This document shows positions 52,103-63,704 of a DNA stretch of 64,000 nt, in pieces. The DNA is from Sphingomonas sp. 37zxx (lineage in GTDB: Bacteria; Pseudomonadota; Alphaproteobacteria; Sphingomonadales; Sphingomonadaceae). The stretch lies in assembly GCF_000786205.1 (NCBI RefSeq), contig NZ_JROH01000008.1, positions 109,994 to 173,993 on the forward strand, read 5' to 3'. Numbering within the stretch: the first letter of the stretch is position 1; each line of letters begins with the position of its first letter. Under the pieces are notes generated by a model. That model did no database searches. It was not told the DNA's origin and saw nothing but the letters and a program-made list of their open reading frames with translations. The translations under genes were made by a program, and so were the position numbers.

Positions 52103-53251
52103 GTGAGCGAACCCCCCGTCATCGCGCGTGTTGCCAAGGGTGTGTCGGCGTTGCCCGCCGCGCAATGGGATGCCTGTGCCGGCACCGGCAACCCCTTTGT
52201 CAGCCACGCATTCCTGTCGATCCTTGAGGAATCGGGGTCGGTCGGCGGGCGTTCGGGGTGGCAGGCGCTGCCGATCCTGATCGACGGTGCCGATGGCGCG
52301 CTGGCCGGCGCGGTGCCAGCTTATGCCAAGGCACATAGCCAGGGCGAATATGTGTTCGACCATAGCTGGGCCGATGCCTGGGAGCGGTCGGGCGGGCGCT
52401 ATTATCCCAAGCTCCAGATCGCCGCCCCTTTCACCCCGGTGCCCGGCCCCCGGCTGTTGCTGCGCGATCCGGCGCAGGCCCCCGCGCTGATCGCGGCGGT
52501 CGAATCGGTGGTCGATCAGAACGGGCTGTCCTCGGCGCACGCAACCTTTATCGACCAGGCCGAAGTCGCACATTTCGCCGCGGCGGGATGGTTGATCCGC
52601 GAGGGGACGCAGTTTCACTGGTCGAACAATGGCTATGCCAGCTTCGACGATTTCCTGGGTGCGCTTGCCAGCCGCAAGCGCAAGGGTGTGCGCAAGGAAC
52701 GCGCCGCCGCGGTCGAGGGGCTGACGATCCGGCACCTGACCGGGGCCGAGATCACCGAGGCTTATTGGGACGCCTTCTGGATATTCTATCAGGACACCGG
52801 CGCGCGCAAATGGGGCCAGCCCTATCTGACGCGGCGGTTCTTTTCGCTGATGGGCGAGCGTATGGCCGATCGGGTGCTGATGATCGTCGCCGAACGCGAT
52901 GGCCAGCCGATCGCCGCGGCGCTCAACCTGATCGGCGACGATGCGCTATATGGCCGCTATTGGGGCTGCACGCAGGACGTGCCGTTCCTGCATTTCGAAC
53001 TATGCTATTATCAGGCGATCGACGTCGCGATCGCGCGCGGGCTGGCGCGGGTCGAGGCCGGCGCGCAGGGCGAACATAAGCTGGTGCGCGGCTATAGCCC
53101 GGTCACCACCTGGTCGGCGCATTACCTGCCCGACCCCGGCTTCAGGCGGGCGGTGGCCGATTTCCTGGCGCGCGAGCGGCAGGCGGTGGCGCAGGAGCAG
53201 GCGTTCCTGGGGGAAATGACGCCTTTTCGAAAGAGCGACGGCGGCGGTTGA
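52103..53251 (+). CDS. FemAB-like GNAT acyltransferase (PF04339 type)
   Basis: This 382-residue protein resembles the FemAB-like/DUF482 GNAT family: WDACAGTGNPFVSHAFLSILEESGSV, an aromatic-rich AHSQGEYVFDHSWADAWER, KLQIAAPFTPVPGPRLLLR, and in the second half YWGCTQDVPFLHFELCYYQAIDVAI and QGEHKLVRGYSPVTTWSAHY. Peptidoglycan or amino-acyl transfer has been suggested for relatives, but the activity of this group is not established. It starts at GTG 52103. The last 110 bases lie opposite the 3' end of the convergent membrane-protein gene. Confidence 0.85.
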   Translation: MSEPPVIARVAKGVSALPAAQWDACAGTGNPFVSHAFLSILEESGSVGGRSGWQALPILIDGADGALAGAVPAYAKAHSQGEYVFDHSWADAWERSGGRYYPKLQIAAPFTPVPGPRLLLRDPAQAPALIAAVESVVDQNGLSSAHATFIDQAEVAHFAAAGWLIREGTQFHWSNNGYASFDDFLGALASRKRKGVRKERAAAVEGLTIRHLTGAEITEAYWDAFWIFYQDTGARKWGQPYLTRRFFSLMGERMADRVLMIVAERDGQPIAAALNLIGDDALYGRYWGCTQDVPFLHFELCYYQAIDVAIARGLARVEAGAQGEHKLVRGYSPVTTWSAHYLPDPGFRRAVADFLARERQAVAQEQAFLGEMTPFRKSDGGG

Positions 53252-54848
53252 TCCGCTCGAAAAATTCGGGTCCGAGCGGGCCTAGATCCTGCATCAGCAA
53301 GCGCGGCGGGCGGCGATCCTCGATCCGGAACAGCGCGCTGCTGCCATCGCGCCACAGCGGCACCAGCCCGGCTTCGAGCCGGCGGTCATAGGCGGGCGGC
53401 TCGACCATCCAGATATAGTCGAACGCGCCGCGCGGGAAGCGGGCCAGGGCGACCGCGATCGGGCGCCAGTATTCGCGCGGGCATCGAACGTCGGTGACGA
53501 TTTGCGAGGGGTCATGGTTGAAGCCGCGCCCGGCGGCATAGTTGACGGTGAGCAATTGCGCCCCCGCCATCGACCATTGGTCGTTCGAAAAGGCGAATTT
53601 GCGCGTCAGCGCCATCGCCGGGATGTGCTCGAGCCGTGACATGGTCCATTCGTCGCGGCAGGTTTCGCCAACGAAGCTCACCAGCCGCGCACCGACCGGC
53701 AATTTGTCGAGTGCCGCCAATTGGCGGTCATAGCTTTGGTCATATTGCCAGAAGCTCAGCGTGGTCGCGGCAATCCGCCCGGCAAAAAAGGTCAGCCCGA
53801 TCGCGGCGACGATCGATGCGCGCCGGATCGACAGCCCCGCCTTTGGCCGCAGCGCCAGTAGCGCGATGCCCAGCAGGAAGGGGGCAAGCCGCATATCGGC
53901 ATAGGCCGATCCGAACACGATTCGGGGCAGCAACAGATACACCGCCAGCAGGCACAGCGCCGAGAGTGTCAGGTTGCGCGAATATTCGATGTTGGGATCA
54001 TGCACGCCTTTGAGCAGCAGCAGGAAACATGCCGCCAGCGTGCCCATGTCGAGCAGGATCCAGCGGTCGCGAAAGATCATCAGCGCCCAGCGTGCTTTTA
54101 CCCGCCAGTTGAACCAATCGGCAGTCTGGCCGGTGACATCGTCGCCGCTTCGCCATACCAGCATCAGGATCGCTGGCGGCACCAGCACGATGCAATGCAG
54201 TCCGGCAAAGACCGCCGCTGTGAACCAGTTGCGTCCGCGATCATGCTGGCGGATTAGCTCGGCCGAAAAGGCCAGCACGCCAAGCAGCCCCCAGCCAAAA
54301 GTATGCGTCACCCACAGGATCAGGCCGATCGGCACGAACAGGATCGCGCGCAGCCGGATATGCCCCAGCCGCGCCAGGCGAAGCCATAGCGCAAAGGCGT
54401 TGAGCGAAAGCGCCATCGCCAGCGCGAAATTTACGAAGCCGAAATGGAAGGGGAAGCTGTAGACGATCGGCAGCGCGAACAATGCCGTCGCCGGGACTCG
54501 CCCATGCACTTCGCGCGCGATCCATAGCAGGCCGATCGCGGTGAGCACCGGGATCGAGATCACGATCAGCTTCACCGCAAGCTCGAGGCCAAGCAGCGGT
54601 TCGAGCGGGACGATCAGCAGGTCGATGCCCAGATTGCCGATCAGCCGCCATTCGAAATTATACCAGTCGCCAAGCCAGGGAGCCTGATGCATCGACTGCT
54701 GCACCCGCCAGCGGCCCATATGGCCGGGCAGGTCGACCAACGGTGCGACATCGGGCAACAGCAGCGGGATCGCCGCGATGAATGCCATCGCCGCCACGAA
54801 CCACCGCGTCTGCCACCAAAAAAGTCGCTGCTCGCCCCCCGACGGCAT
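53142..54848 (-). CDS. Multi-pass membrane protein of unknown function
   Basis: This 568-residue protein has about ten membrane helices across the first 380 residues. A soluble C-terminal part (about 380-530) follows and has WRPIAVALARFPRGAFDYIWMVEPP. The topology resembles GT-C-type glycosyltransferases, but I see no DxD-type signature that would prove it. The last 35 residues (Arg-run, then PPGTPAPAPPPAARAPG) are encoded opposite the acetyltransferase gene and look like read-on sequence. The start overlaps the argG stop by one base (TAATG). Confidence 0.75.
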   Translation of the reverse strand: MPSGGEQRLFWWQTRWFVAAMAFIAAIPLLLPDVAPLVDLPGHMGRWRVQQSMHQAPWLGDWYNFEWRLIGNLGIDLLIVPLEPLLGLELAVKLIVISIPVLTAIGLLWIAREVHGRVPATALFALPIVYSFPFHFGFVNFALAMALSLNAFALWLRLARLGHIRLRAILFVPIGLILWVTHTFGWGLLGVLAFSAELIRQHDRGRNWFTAAVFAGLHCIVLVPPAILMLVWRSGDDVTGQTADWFNWRVKARWALMIFRDRWILLDMGTLAACFLLLLKGVHDPNIEYSRNLTLSALCLLAVYLLLPRIVFGSAYADMRLAPFLLGIALLALRPKAGLSIRRASIVAAIGLTFFAGRIAATTLSFWQYDQSYDRQLAALDKLPVGARLVSFVGETCRDEWTMSRLEHIPAMALTRKFAFSNDQWSMAGAQLLTVNYAAGRGFNHDPSQIVTDVRCPREYWRPIAVALARFPRGAFDYIWMVEPPAYDRRLEAGLVPLWRDGSSALFRIEDRRPPRLLMQDLGPLGPEFFERINRRRRSFEKASFPPGTPAPAPPPAARAPGNRPPPA

Positions 54849-56065
54849 TACCGGTCGCGCCGGCCCAGCAGGCGCAGGCGTAGGGCCTGTAGTTTGATGA
54901 AGCCTGCCGCGTCGCGCTGGTCATAGGCGCCGGCGTCGTCTTCGAAGGTCACGACCTTTTCCGAATAGAGCGAATCGGGCGATTGGCGGCCGATGACATG
55001 GACGCCGCCCTTGTAGAGCTTCAGCCGGACCATGCCGTTCACCTTTTTCTGGCTGAGGTCGATCGCGGCCTGGAGCATTTCGCGCTCGGGGCTGAACCAG
55101 AAGCCGTTGTAGATCAGCTCGGCATAGCGCGGCATCAGCTCGTCCTTGAGGTGCGCCGCGCCGCGATCGAGCGTCAATTGCTCGATCGCGCGATGTGCGG
55201 CGTGCAGGATCGTGCCGCCCGGCGTCTCGTACATCCCGCGCGACTTCATGCCGACGAAGCGGTTTTCGACCAGGTCGAGCCGGCCGATGCCGTGGGTGCG
55301 GCCCAGATCGTTGAGCGCCGCCAGCAGCACCGCCGGGGTCATCGAACGACCGTCGATCGCGATCGGATCGCCATGTTCGAATTCGATTTCGATGACTTGG
55401 GGGCGGTCGGGCGCATCCTCGGGATCGACGGTGCGCGAAAAGACATAGCCTGGGACTTCGGCCCAGGGGTCTTCGAGGACCAGCCCCTCGGACGAGGTGT
55501 GGAGCAGATTGGCGTCGGTCGAGAAGGGGGCCTCGCCGCGCTTGTCCTTGGGCACCGGAATCTGATGCTGTTCGGCATAGGCGATCAGCGCGGTGCGGCT
55601 GGTCAAATCCCATTCGCGCCACGGCGCGATCACCTTGATGTCGGGCGCGAGCGCGTAATAGCCGAGTTCGAAGCGGACCTGGTCATTGCCCTTGCCGGTC
55701 GCGCCGTGGCTGACCGCATCGGCCTCGACCATCCGCGCGATCTCGATCTGGCGCTTGGCGATCAGCGGGCGCGCGATCGAGGTGCCGAGCAGGTATAGCC
55801 CCTCGTACAACGCATTGGCGCGCATCATCGGGAAGACATAGTCGCCGACGAATTCCTCGCGCAGATCGTCGATGAAGATATGCTCGGGCTTGACCCCCAT
55901 CATCTCGGCCTTGGCGCGCGCCGGCTCTAGCTCTTCGCCCTGGCCAAGATCCGCGGTGAAGGTGACGACTTCGCAATTATAGGTCTGCTGGAGCCATTTG
56001 AGGATGACGCTGGTGTCGAGCCCGCCCGAATAGGCAAGGACGACGCGGTTGACGGGGTCGGTCAT
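54848..56065 (-). CDS. argG: Argininosuccinate synthase
   Basis: This 405-residue enzyme joins citrulline and aspartate with ATP. The PP-loop is [15 protein letters not shown] near residue 11. The substrate motifs [37 protein letters not shown] and [17 protein letters not shown] are all present. Length and order match the bacterial family. It is followed, with a one-base overlap, by the unknown membrane protein gene. About 145 bases upstream separate it from gpmA. Confidence 0.97.
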   Translation of the reverse strand: MTDPVNRVVLAYSGGLDTSVILKWLQQTYNCEVVTFTADLGQGEELEPARAKAEMMGVKPEHIFIDDLREEFVGDYVFPMMRANALYEGLYLLGTSIARPLIAKRQIEIARMVEADAVSHGATGKGNDQVRFELGYYALAPDIKVIAPWREWDLTSRTALIAYAEQHQIPVPKDKRGEAPFSTDANLLHTSSEGLVLEDPWAEVPGYVFSRTVDPEDAPDRPQVIEIEFEHGDPIAIDGRSMTPAVLLAALNDLGRTHGIGRLDLVENRFVGMKSRGMYETPGGTILHAAHRAIEQLTLDRGAAHLKDELMPRYAELIYNGFWFSPEREMLQAAIDLSQKKVNGMVRLKLYKGGVHVIGRQSPDSLYSEKVVTFEDDAGAYDQRDAAGFIKLQALRLRLLGRRDR

Positions 56066-56210
56066 GGGCAGGCTCCGGGGATGGGGTAGTTGCGCGAGCG
56101 TCTAGGCGAATGCGGCGGCGAACGAAAGTGCCAGGCCCTTGGCGGCGCACCGCTTCCCTTCCTAACAGGCAGGGGAGCAGTGCGCCTCGATCCGACTTCC
56201 TAAAAGGAGT

Positions 56211-56897
56211 TCACCGTTCGCTGAGATAATAGCGGTCCATCGCCGCCATCGCATCGTTGAGTTCATACACGATCGGCTGGCCGGTGGGGATTTCCAGGCT
56301 GGTAATCTCGTCGTCCGAAATGCCCGACAGATGCTTGACCAGCGCGCGCAGCGAATTGCCGTGCGCCGAGATGACGACTCGCTTGCCCGCCTTCAGCTCA
56401 GGCACGATCCGCGATTCCCAATAGGGCAGTACGCGCGCGATCGTGTCTTTCAGGCTTTCGGTGGCGGGGATGGCGATGCCGGCATAGCGGCGGTCGGTGG
56501 CAAGGTCATATTCGCTGCCCGGCTCGATCGGCGGCGGCGGCACGTCGAAACTGCGGCGCCAGATATGGACCTGTTCGTCGCCGTGCTTGGCCGCAGTCTC
56601 GGCCTTGTTCAGCCCGGTCAGCCCGCCATAATGCCGCTCGTTGAGGTGCCAGTCCTTTTCGACCGGCAGCCACAGCCGCCCCATCTGCTCTAGCGCCAAA
56701 TTAAGCGTGCGGATTGCGCGGCTCTGGACCGAGGTGAAGCACAAGTCGAAGTCAAAGCCCTTGTCGGCCAGCAATCGTCCGGCTGCCTTTGCCTCTTCGA
56801 CGCCCTTGTCGGTCAGGTCGACGTCCCACCAGCCGGTGAAGCGGTTTTCGAGGTTCCAGGCCGATTGGCCGTGGCGGATCAGGACGAGCGTTGGCAT
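56211..56897 (-). CDS. gpmA: 2,3-bisphosphoglycerate-dependent phosphoglycerate mutase
   Basis: This 228-residue glycolytic enzyme has the catalytic [10 protein letters not shown] at residues 5-14, [11 protein letters not shown], the second-His motif [15 protein letters not shown] and the late [18 protein letters not shown]. The start at 56897 places the RHG motif where the family has it; the in-frame extension upstream is not conserved. It interconverts 3- and 2-phosphoglycerate in the cytosol. It stands alone on its strand. Confidence 0.96.
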   Translation of the reverse strand: MPTLVLIRHGQSAWNLENRFTGWWDVDLTDKGVEEAKAAGRLLADKGFDFDLCFTSVQSRAIRTLNLALEQMGRLWLPVEKDWHLNERHYGGLTGLNKAETAAKHGDEQVHIWRRSFDVPPPPIEPGSEYDLATDRRYAGIAIPATESLKDTIARVLPYWESRIVPELKAGKRVVISAHGNSLRALVKHLSGISDDEITSLEIPTGQPIVYELNDAMAAMDRYYLSER

Positions 56898-57007
56898 GCA
56901 GGGGGTCTCCAAACGAGGCTGGGATAGGTGTCGCTCTAGCGGCTGAGGGGGGAGAGGCAAACCTCGCTTCTCCTCTCTCCCTGGAAGGAAGGGGAGAGCA
57001 GAAAGCG

Positions 57008-57466
57008 TCAGATCGTGCGGGTCATGAAGCGGTTGAACGGCGTCGCTTCATATTCGCCGAATGGTTCGCACCAGGCAAAGCCGTGGCGCAGATAAAGCGC
57101 GACCGCCGCCGCGAAGGGTTCGCCCGATCCGGTTTCCAGGCTCAGCCGGGCCATCCCCTTGGCGCGTGCCGAATCGACGATCGCGGCGAGCAGGGTCGCC
57201 GCCACCCCGCGCCGCAAGGCGGCATCGGCGGTCCGCATCGACTTTACTTCGCCGTGATCGGCACCGATCGCCTTTAGCGCACCGCAGCCGAGCAAGGTTT
57301 CGCCTTCCCATGCGGTGAGGAACGTGACTTCGGGCGTGGCGAGCCCCGACAGATCGAGGAAATGGCAGGTGCCCGGCGGCGAATGCGCCAGCATCGAATC
57401 GAAATGCTGTTGCAGCAGCGCGATGACCGCCGGCTGTTCAAGCCCGCCGTGCCGAACCTCGATCAC
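57008..57466 (-). CDS. GNAT family N-acetyltransferase
   Basis: This 152-residue protein shows the GNAT fold: strands around [19 protein letters not shown], the acetyl-CoA loop [20 protein letters not shown], and the C-terminal [15 protein letters not shown]. The loop lacks the most common Q/RxxGxG/A form but keeps RRGVAATL. The acceptor is unknown. Its GTG start overlaps the stop of the M14 peptidase gene (GTGA), so the pair may act on the same substrates. Confidence 0.88.
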   Translation of the reverse strand: MIEVRHGGLEQPAVIALLQQHFDSMLAHSPPGTCHFLDLSGLATPEVTFLTAWEGETLLGCGALKAIGADHGEVKSMRTADAALRRGVAATLLAAIVDSARAKGMARLSLETGSGEPFAAAVALYLRHGFAWCEPFGEYEATPFNRFMTRTI

Positions 57467-58581
57467 AGCGTGTCGATCACTTCGGCAAGCGTGTCGAGAC
57501 AGGCATGCGCCAGCTGCTTCGATCGATCGGGCGACCAGCCGAACACCGGATCGGGCGAGGGATCATGATCCTTGAACGGCATTTCGAGCGTCATCGATAC
57601 CGCGCCGAACCGTTCGGCAAGCTGATTGGTCGACATCGCCAGATTGGCGCGCCCCGGTGCCGATTTCTCATAGCCGCGCTCGGTCTGGAACAAGGGCGTG
57701 TTCGCCGCCAGCCGCCGGCCATAGTCATAGAATTTCGCGCCATGCGCGTCGGTCCAGGATGCGATCCCTTCATATCCCGCGATGAAATTGGCCGGGATCG
57801 CTTCGTCGCCATGCACGTCCATCGCGAAGGTGACGCCGGTTGCGTCCATCGCATTGCGTACCGCAAGCACTTCAGGGCTGCGCTCAAGCGTCGGGGCGTG
57901 CCATTCGCGGTTGAGGTTCACGCCGGCGGCATTGGTCCGCAAATGGCCGCGCGCCGATCCGTCGGGGTTCATGTTGGGGACGCAGTGCAGCGTCACCTTT
58001 TCCCGCAGCGCCAGCGCGGTCGCGTCGGCGGGATCGGTCAGCTTTTCGAGCAGCCCCTCCATGAACCATTCGGCCATCGATTCGCCCGGATGCTGGCGGG
58101 CATAGAACCACACTTGCTTGGGGCCATTGCCGATTTGCAGACAATCGATCGGCTGCCCGTCGAGCGAGGTGCCGAGCGATCGGTGCGAGACGCCGGGCAT
58201 CGCTGCGATCCGCGCAACCGTCTCGCGGTGCCGGTCCATCGAATAGGGCGCGAAATAAGCGAACCAGGCGTCGTCGCCGGCAAATTGATGGGTGAAGCTG
58301 AGCACGCCATCGGCATAGCTGGTGTCGGTCATCGGCCATTCGACCTGATCGGTGCTCACCCGCGCGCGATAGCCCGGCCAGCCAAAGGCATAGGCCGCCT
58401 GCCCCGCATTCAGGAGGCGGAAGGTGAGACGGCGACCCGCCGCACCCGAGACGCGGAAGTGGAACCATTGGAAGAAATCCGCATGGGAATCGCGGCGGAT
58501 CTCGAGGTCGACCCGGTCGCCCTCGATCCCCACCAATTCGATATTGCCGCTGTCGAAGGCGGCGCTGAGTTCGATCGTCAT
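57463..58581 (-). CDS. M14-family zinc carboxypeptidase (cytosolic carboxypeptidase-like)
   Basis: This 372-residue protein has an N-terminal beta-sandwich (about 1-120) of the cytosolic carboxypeptidase type, followed by an M14 catalytic domain. The zinc ligands appear in ARQHPGESMAEW (His and Glu) and MDVHGDEAIPANF (His), with NMNPDGSARGHLRTNAAGVNLNREW between. The catalytic Glu is in MTLEMPFKDHD. There is no signal peptide. Relatives remove C-terminal Glu or other residues from peptides; the bacterial substrate is unknown. It sits between a lipoprotein gene (stop overlaps its start) and a GNAT gene. Confidence 0.92.
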   Translation of the reverse strand: MTIELSAAFDSGNIELVGIEGDRVDLEIRRDSHADFFQWFHFRVSGAAGRRLTFRLLNAGQAAYAFGWPGYRARVSTDQVEWPMTDTSYADGVLSFTHQFAGDDAWFAYFAPYSMDRHRETVARIAAMPGVSHRSLGTSLDGQPIDCLQIGNGPKQVWFYARQHPGESMAEWFMEGLLEKLTDPADATALALREKVTLHCVPNMNPDGSARGHLRTNAAGVNLNREWHAPTLERSPEVLAVRNAMDATGVTFAMDVHGDEAIPANFIAGYEGIASWTDAHGAKFYDYGRRLAANTPLFQTERGYEKSAPGRANLAMSTNQLAERFGAVSMTLEMPFKDHDPSPDPVFGWSPDRSKQLAHACLDTLAEVIDTL

Positions 58582-59192
58582 GGGACGGTAGTAGTGATCC
58601 CCGACTGGCCGGGAAAGCCCTGGAACAGCGCATCGGCCAAGCGATCGGCCTGTTTTCCGGCTTCGATCGCATCGCGCGGCATGGTGCCCACGGTGCGCGC
58701 CGCGCCTTCCCAGATCACCGTCGAATCGGTGCGCCGGCGAAGCTTGGCCGACAATTCGGTTTCGACGATGTCGCGTCCACCGCCAAGCCCGGTGCTGACG
58801 CCGCCGCCAAGCCCTACGCCGCCGCCGCGCCGGCCAAAGCCGCCACCGCCAAAATTGCCGCCGCCGCCGCCCACGCCGATCGATACCGGCGGCTGGGTGC
58901 GCTGGCCGGTTGCCTGCCGGTTGAAGGCGATTTCGACCAGATAGGCCGAGGGTTCGTCGCCGGTGACTCGGCGGAAGTTCAGCTTTTCCATCGCGCGCGC
59001 GACCGAATCGGTCTGAGCGGCATATTCGCTGCTGATCATCGGCGCGGTGCGGAGCGGTTCGATGCTGAAGGTGCCCGGCCCGATCGGCGTGCCCAGATTA
59101 TAGCGAATCACGTTGACCGGCCCGCTGCGGCCGCCCGTCGTGCAGGCGCTGGTGAGGGCGGCAAGAGAAAGTATGGCGATCCGAGCAAGCAT
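58578..59192 (-). CDS. DUF4136-like envelope lipoprotein with a Gly-rich loop
   Basis: This 204-residue protein has a lipobox TSAC (about Cys16). A domain resembling DUF4136 follows, with FSIEPLRTAPMISSEYAAQ, VARAMEKLNFRRVTGDEPSAYLVEIAFN and the C-terminal DAIEAGKQADRLADALFQGFPG. A glycine-rich segment of about 35 residues sits between the second and third strands. Such proteins are of unknown function and sit on the inner or outer membrane. Its end overlaps the M14 gene start, so it is the first gene of that operon. Confidence 0.82.
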   Translation of the reverse strand: MLARIAILSLAALTSACTTGGRSGPVNVIRYNLGTPIGPGTFSIEPLRTAPMISSEYAAQTDSVARAMEKLNFRRVTGDEPSAYLVEIAFNRQATGQRTQPPVSIGVGGGGGNFGGGGFGRRGGGVGLGGGVSTGLGGGRDIVETELSAKLRRRTDSTVIWEGAARTVGTMPRDAIEAGKQADRLADALFQGFPGQSGITTTVP

Positions 59193-59289
59193 GTGACAAC
59201 ATCCTAATCTACGCCCGGCGAGCGCGGGGCATGGGCTTGTAACGCACGCATTGTGATTTGGCTTCACTCGCGTGTGGATGCGGCTTGCC

Positions 59290-59318
59290 TTGACTTGGAT
59301 CGGGGCCACGGCTAACCG
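59290..59318 (+). promoter_or_regulatory. Candidate sigma-70 promoter of rpmJ
   Basis: TTGACT (59290-59295) and TAACCG (59313-59318) are spaced by 17 bases, and the first base of rpmJ lies about 45 bases after the -10 element. The -35 box is one base off consensus and the -10 box is weak. It is well placed for a strongly expressed ribosomal gene. Confidence 0.45.
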
Positions 59319-59363
59319 AGCGCCTCTTTCCGGCACATCCATTCAAATAGAAGCGAATCGGTC

Positions 59364-59489
59364 ATGAAGATCGTCAACTCCCTCAAGTCGCTCAAGGGGC
59401 GGCACCGCGACAACCGCGTGATCCGTCGTCGCGGTCGCGTGTACGTCATCAACAAGACCAACCGTCGCTTCAAGGCGCGCCAGGGCTGA
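59364..59489 (+). CDS. rpmJ: 50S ribosomal protein L36 (cysteine-free form)
   Basis: This 41-residue protein is the alternative L36 form without zinc-binding cysteines: [17 protein letters not shown], then [21 protein letters not shown]. It is too short for most automatic ORF cut-offs. It is part of the large ribosomal subunit. The codon use is strongly biased and the upstream region carries a good promoter. The C-minus form matters under zinc limitation in bacteria that also hold the zinc form; alphaproteobacteria usually have only this one. Confidence 0.97.
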   Translation: MKIVNSLKSLKGRHRDNRVIRRRGRVYVINKTNRRFKARQG

Positions 59490-59526
59490 TTGCCCTGGCC
59501 GCTTTGCTGCTTTCGATCGCCTGAAA

Positions 59527-60150
59527 GTGGCAAAGGGTCCGTCCGCCGTTATCTTCGATATCGGCAACGTCCTGTTCAGTTGGCATCCGCGGTTCTTATA
59601 TGAGCGCCTGATCGAGGACGATCGGGCGCTTTCGGCATTTGTGGACGACGTCGTCACGCTGGACTGGCATTTCCAGCATGATGAGGGGCGCGATTTCGCC
59701 GACACCTCGGCTGAACTGATCGCGCGCTTTCCCGAGCATGCCGATCTGATCGCCCTTTGGGGTCCGCGCTTCAACGACAGCATCGGCGGGCCGATCCCCG
59801 GCATGTTCGAGATTGTCGAGGCGCTCGACGCCGCCGGCGTGCCGCTGTTCGCGATCACCAATTTCAGCCACGAATTCTTTCCGCCGTTCCGCGCGGCATG
59901 GCCGGCGCTGTTCGACCGGTTCCGTGACATCGTGGTGTCGGGTGCCGAACGGCTGGTGAAGCCTGATCCGGCGATCTACGCGCTGGCGCTCGAGCGTTTC
60001 GGGCTGGCGGCGGAGGATGCGGTGTTCGTCGACGACAATCTCGCCAATGTCGAATCGGCGCGGGCGATGGGGATCGACACTGTCGCCTTTACCGACGCGG
60101 CGAGCTTTCGTGCGCATCTGGTCGCCGTCGGGCTGTTGCCCGCAATCTGA
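59527..60150 (+). CDS. HAD-IA family phosphatase
   Basis: This 207-residue protein has the HAD nucleophile motif VIFDIGNVLFSW near residue 8, the second motif FAITNFS, the Lys in RLVKPDPAIY, and the acidic motif VFVDDNLANVESA. It resembles the YihX/haloacid dehalogenase group that acts on sugar phosphates such as glucose-1-phosphate, but the substrate cannot be read from the sequence. The start is GTG 59527. It is 38 bases after rpmJ, so it may be cotranscribed. Confidence 0.9.
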   Translation: MAKGPSAVIFDIGNVLFSWHPRFLYERLIEDDRALSAFVDDVVTLDWHFQHDEGRDFADTSAELIARFPEHADLIALWGPRFNDSIGGPIPGMFEIVEALDAAGVPLFAITNFSHEFFPPFRAAWPALFDRFRDIVVSGAERLVKPDPAIYALALERFGLAAEDAVFVDDNLANVESARAMGIDTVAFTDAASFRAHLVAVGLLPAI

Positions 60151-60167
60151 TCCATCGATCTCTTTTT

Positions 60168-60240
60168 CGTCATTCCCGCGCAGGCGGGAATCCATAACCA
60201 CTGTACTGGAATATGGATTCCCGCCTGCGCGGGAATGACG
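60168..60240. repeat. 29-bp perfect palindromic element (REP-like)
   Basis: The arms at 60168-60196 and 60212-60240 are perfect reverse complements across 29 bases, with a 15-base loop. The end sequence CGTCATTCCCG is the same as in the element at 34581. Internal GCGCAGGCGGGAAT / ATTCCCGCCTGCGC make a second-order palindrome. It lies between the convergent HAD and pyruvate kinase genes and should form a very stable hairpin that ends both transcripts. Confidence 0.9.
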
Positions 60241-60272
60241 ATGAGAAATGCATCAGCACCTCGTGATCGCGC

Positions 60273-62186
<1,914 letters not shown>

Positions 62187-62278
62187 CCGTCCTCATGACG
62201 ACTGGTGGCGGACGCAAGGGGCTTTCCTTCCGCCACCGCTCGGCTAGGTTCCCCGCAAAATAGAGGGGAAGCACCAAC

Positions 62279-63622
62279 ATGCGAACGATCCTGACCGCAG
62301 CCGCGCTGCTCGCTGCTACCGCCGTCAGCGCCCAGATGCCGCCCGTATCGGCCCCGACCCCGGCTCCCGTCGTCACCTATATCCATGCCGGCCAGTTGCT
62401 CGACCGCCCCGGCCAGCGCGTGCGCGGGCAAAGCACGATCGTCGTGCGCGATGGCCGGATCGCCGAAATCCGCGACGGCTTTGCCGTGCCCGAGGCGGGG
62501 GCGAAGCTGGTCGACCTCAAGGATCAATATGTCCTGCCCGGCCTGATCGACATGCACGTCCATCTCTATTCCACCGGCTATCCTTTGCAGGCGCGGCTCG
62601 ACGAAACCACCACCGATCTCGAAGACGGGCTGCTCACCGCGATGCAAAGCGCGCGCCGGACGCTCGATGCCGGCTTCACCACGGTGCGCGATCTGGGCGG
62701 CGAGCCGCGCGGCGTTCGCGCGCTGCGCGATGCGATTGCTCGCGGCGATGTCGAGGGGCCGACGATCGTCAATGCCGGGCGCATGGTGTCGGTCACCGCC
62801 GGGCATGGCGACGCCAATGGCATGCGCCGCGACTTCGCGCATGTCGAGCGTGAGGGATCGCCCGAATTGTGCAACGGCCCCGACGATTGCCGCCGCGCGA
62901 CTCGCGAACAGATCTTCACCGGGGCCGAAGTGATCAAGTTCGCCGCATCGGGCGGGGTGGGCAGCAACATCGCCGGTGGGCTGGAAGCGCAGATGACCTT
63001 TGAAGAGATGAAGGCGATCGTCGATACCGCGCATGCCTTTGGCCGCAAGGCGACCGCGCACGCGCATGGCAAATCGGGGATCGACACCGCGCTTCGCGCC
63101 GGCGTCGATTCGATCGAACATGGCAGCTATATCGATGACGAGACGATCGCGCTGTTCAAGGACAAGGGCGCGTATCTGGTACCGACGATGCACGCCTTTG
63201 AAAGCGTGATCCGTCAGGGCCGCGCGGGCGAGCGCCCCGCCGCCAGCGTCGCCAAGGCCGAACAGGTCGCCACCGTCGTCAAGGAAAGCCACCGCCGCGC
63301 CTTTGCCAGCGGCATGAAAATCGCATTCGGCACCGATGCCGGGGTCGGCCCGCATGGTACCAACGGGCTGGAGTTCGGCTATATGGCCGCGATCGGCATG
63401 AAGCCGATCGACGCGATCCGCACCGCGACGGTCGAGGCGGCGACCCTGCTTGGCCACGCCGATCGAATCGGCACGATCGAAGTGGGCAAGGACGCCGACA
63501 TCATCGCGGTGGTGGGCGATCCGGTCGCCGATGTCGCTCGGCTGAACGATGTCGGCTTCGTGATGCGGCGCGGGGCGGTGCACAAGCTGGGCGGCAAGCG
63601 CCAGGGTTTTCCCGCCAGTTGA
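62279..63622 (+). CDS. Secreted metal-dependent amidohydrolase (imidazolonepropionase-like)
   Basis: This 447-residue protein has a signal peptide ([17 protein letters not shown]) and an amidohydrolase TIM barrel. The metal ligands are visible: the first His pair in DMHVHL, a carbamylated Lys in [12 protein letters not shown], His in ATAHAHG and SIEHGS, and the Asp in AFGTDAGVG. It resembles secreted Xaa-Pro and Xaa-Arg dipeptidase-like amidohydrolases of sphingomonads. The substrate is not known, but peptides are likely. A good ribosome-binding site, GAGGGGAAG, precedes the start. Confidence 0.92.
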   Translation: MRTILTAAALLAATAVSAQMPPVSAPTPAPVVTYIHAGQLLDRPGQRVRGQSTIVVRDGRIAEIRDGFAVPEAGAKLVDLKDQYVLPGLIDMHVHLYSTGYPLQARLDETTTDLEDGLLTAMQSARRTLDAGFTTVRDLGGEPRGVRALRDAIARGDVEGPTIVNAGRMVSVTAGHGDANGMRRDFAHVEREGSPELCNGPDDCRRATREQIFTGAEVIKFAASGGVGSNIAGGLEAQMTFEEMKAIVDTAHAFGRKATAHAHGKSGIDTALRAGVDSIEHGSYIDDETIALFKDKGAYLVPTMHAFESVIRQGRAGERPAASVAKAEQVATVVKESHRRAFASGMKIAFGTDAGVGPHGTNGLEFGYMAAIGMKPIDAIRTATVEAATLLGHADRIGTIEVGKDADIIAVVGDPVADVARLNDVGFVMRRGAVHKLGGKRQGFPAS

Positions 63623-63704
63623 GGTTGCGCCAGCCATTCGGGTTGCGCCAGCGCGTGCATGGTTTATGCCGCGCCGCCTGACCCCCATTCATCGCGAGAG
63701 AATC

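Noticed and set aside
50629..52191. Long minus-strand open frames (up to 520 codons) opposite mscS
   Set aside because: The plus strand encodes a clear MscS channel. The antisense products are rich in Arg, Gln, Asp and His and look like compositional shadows.
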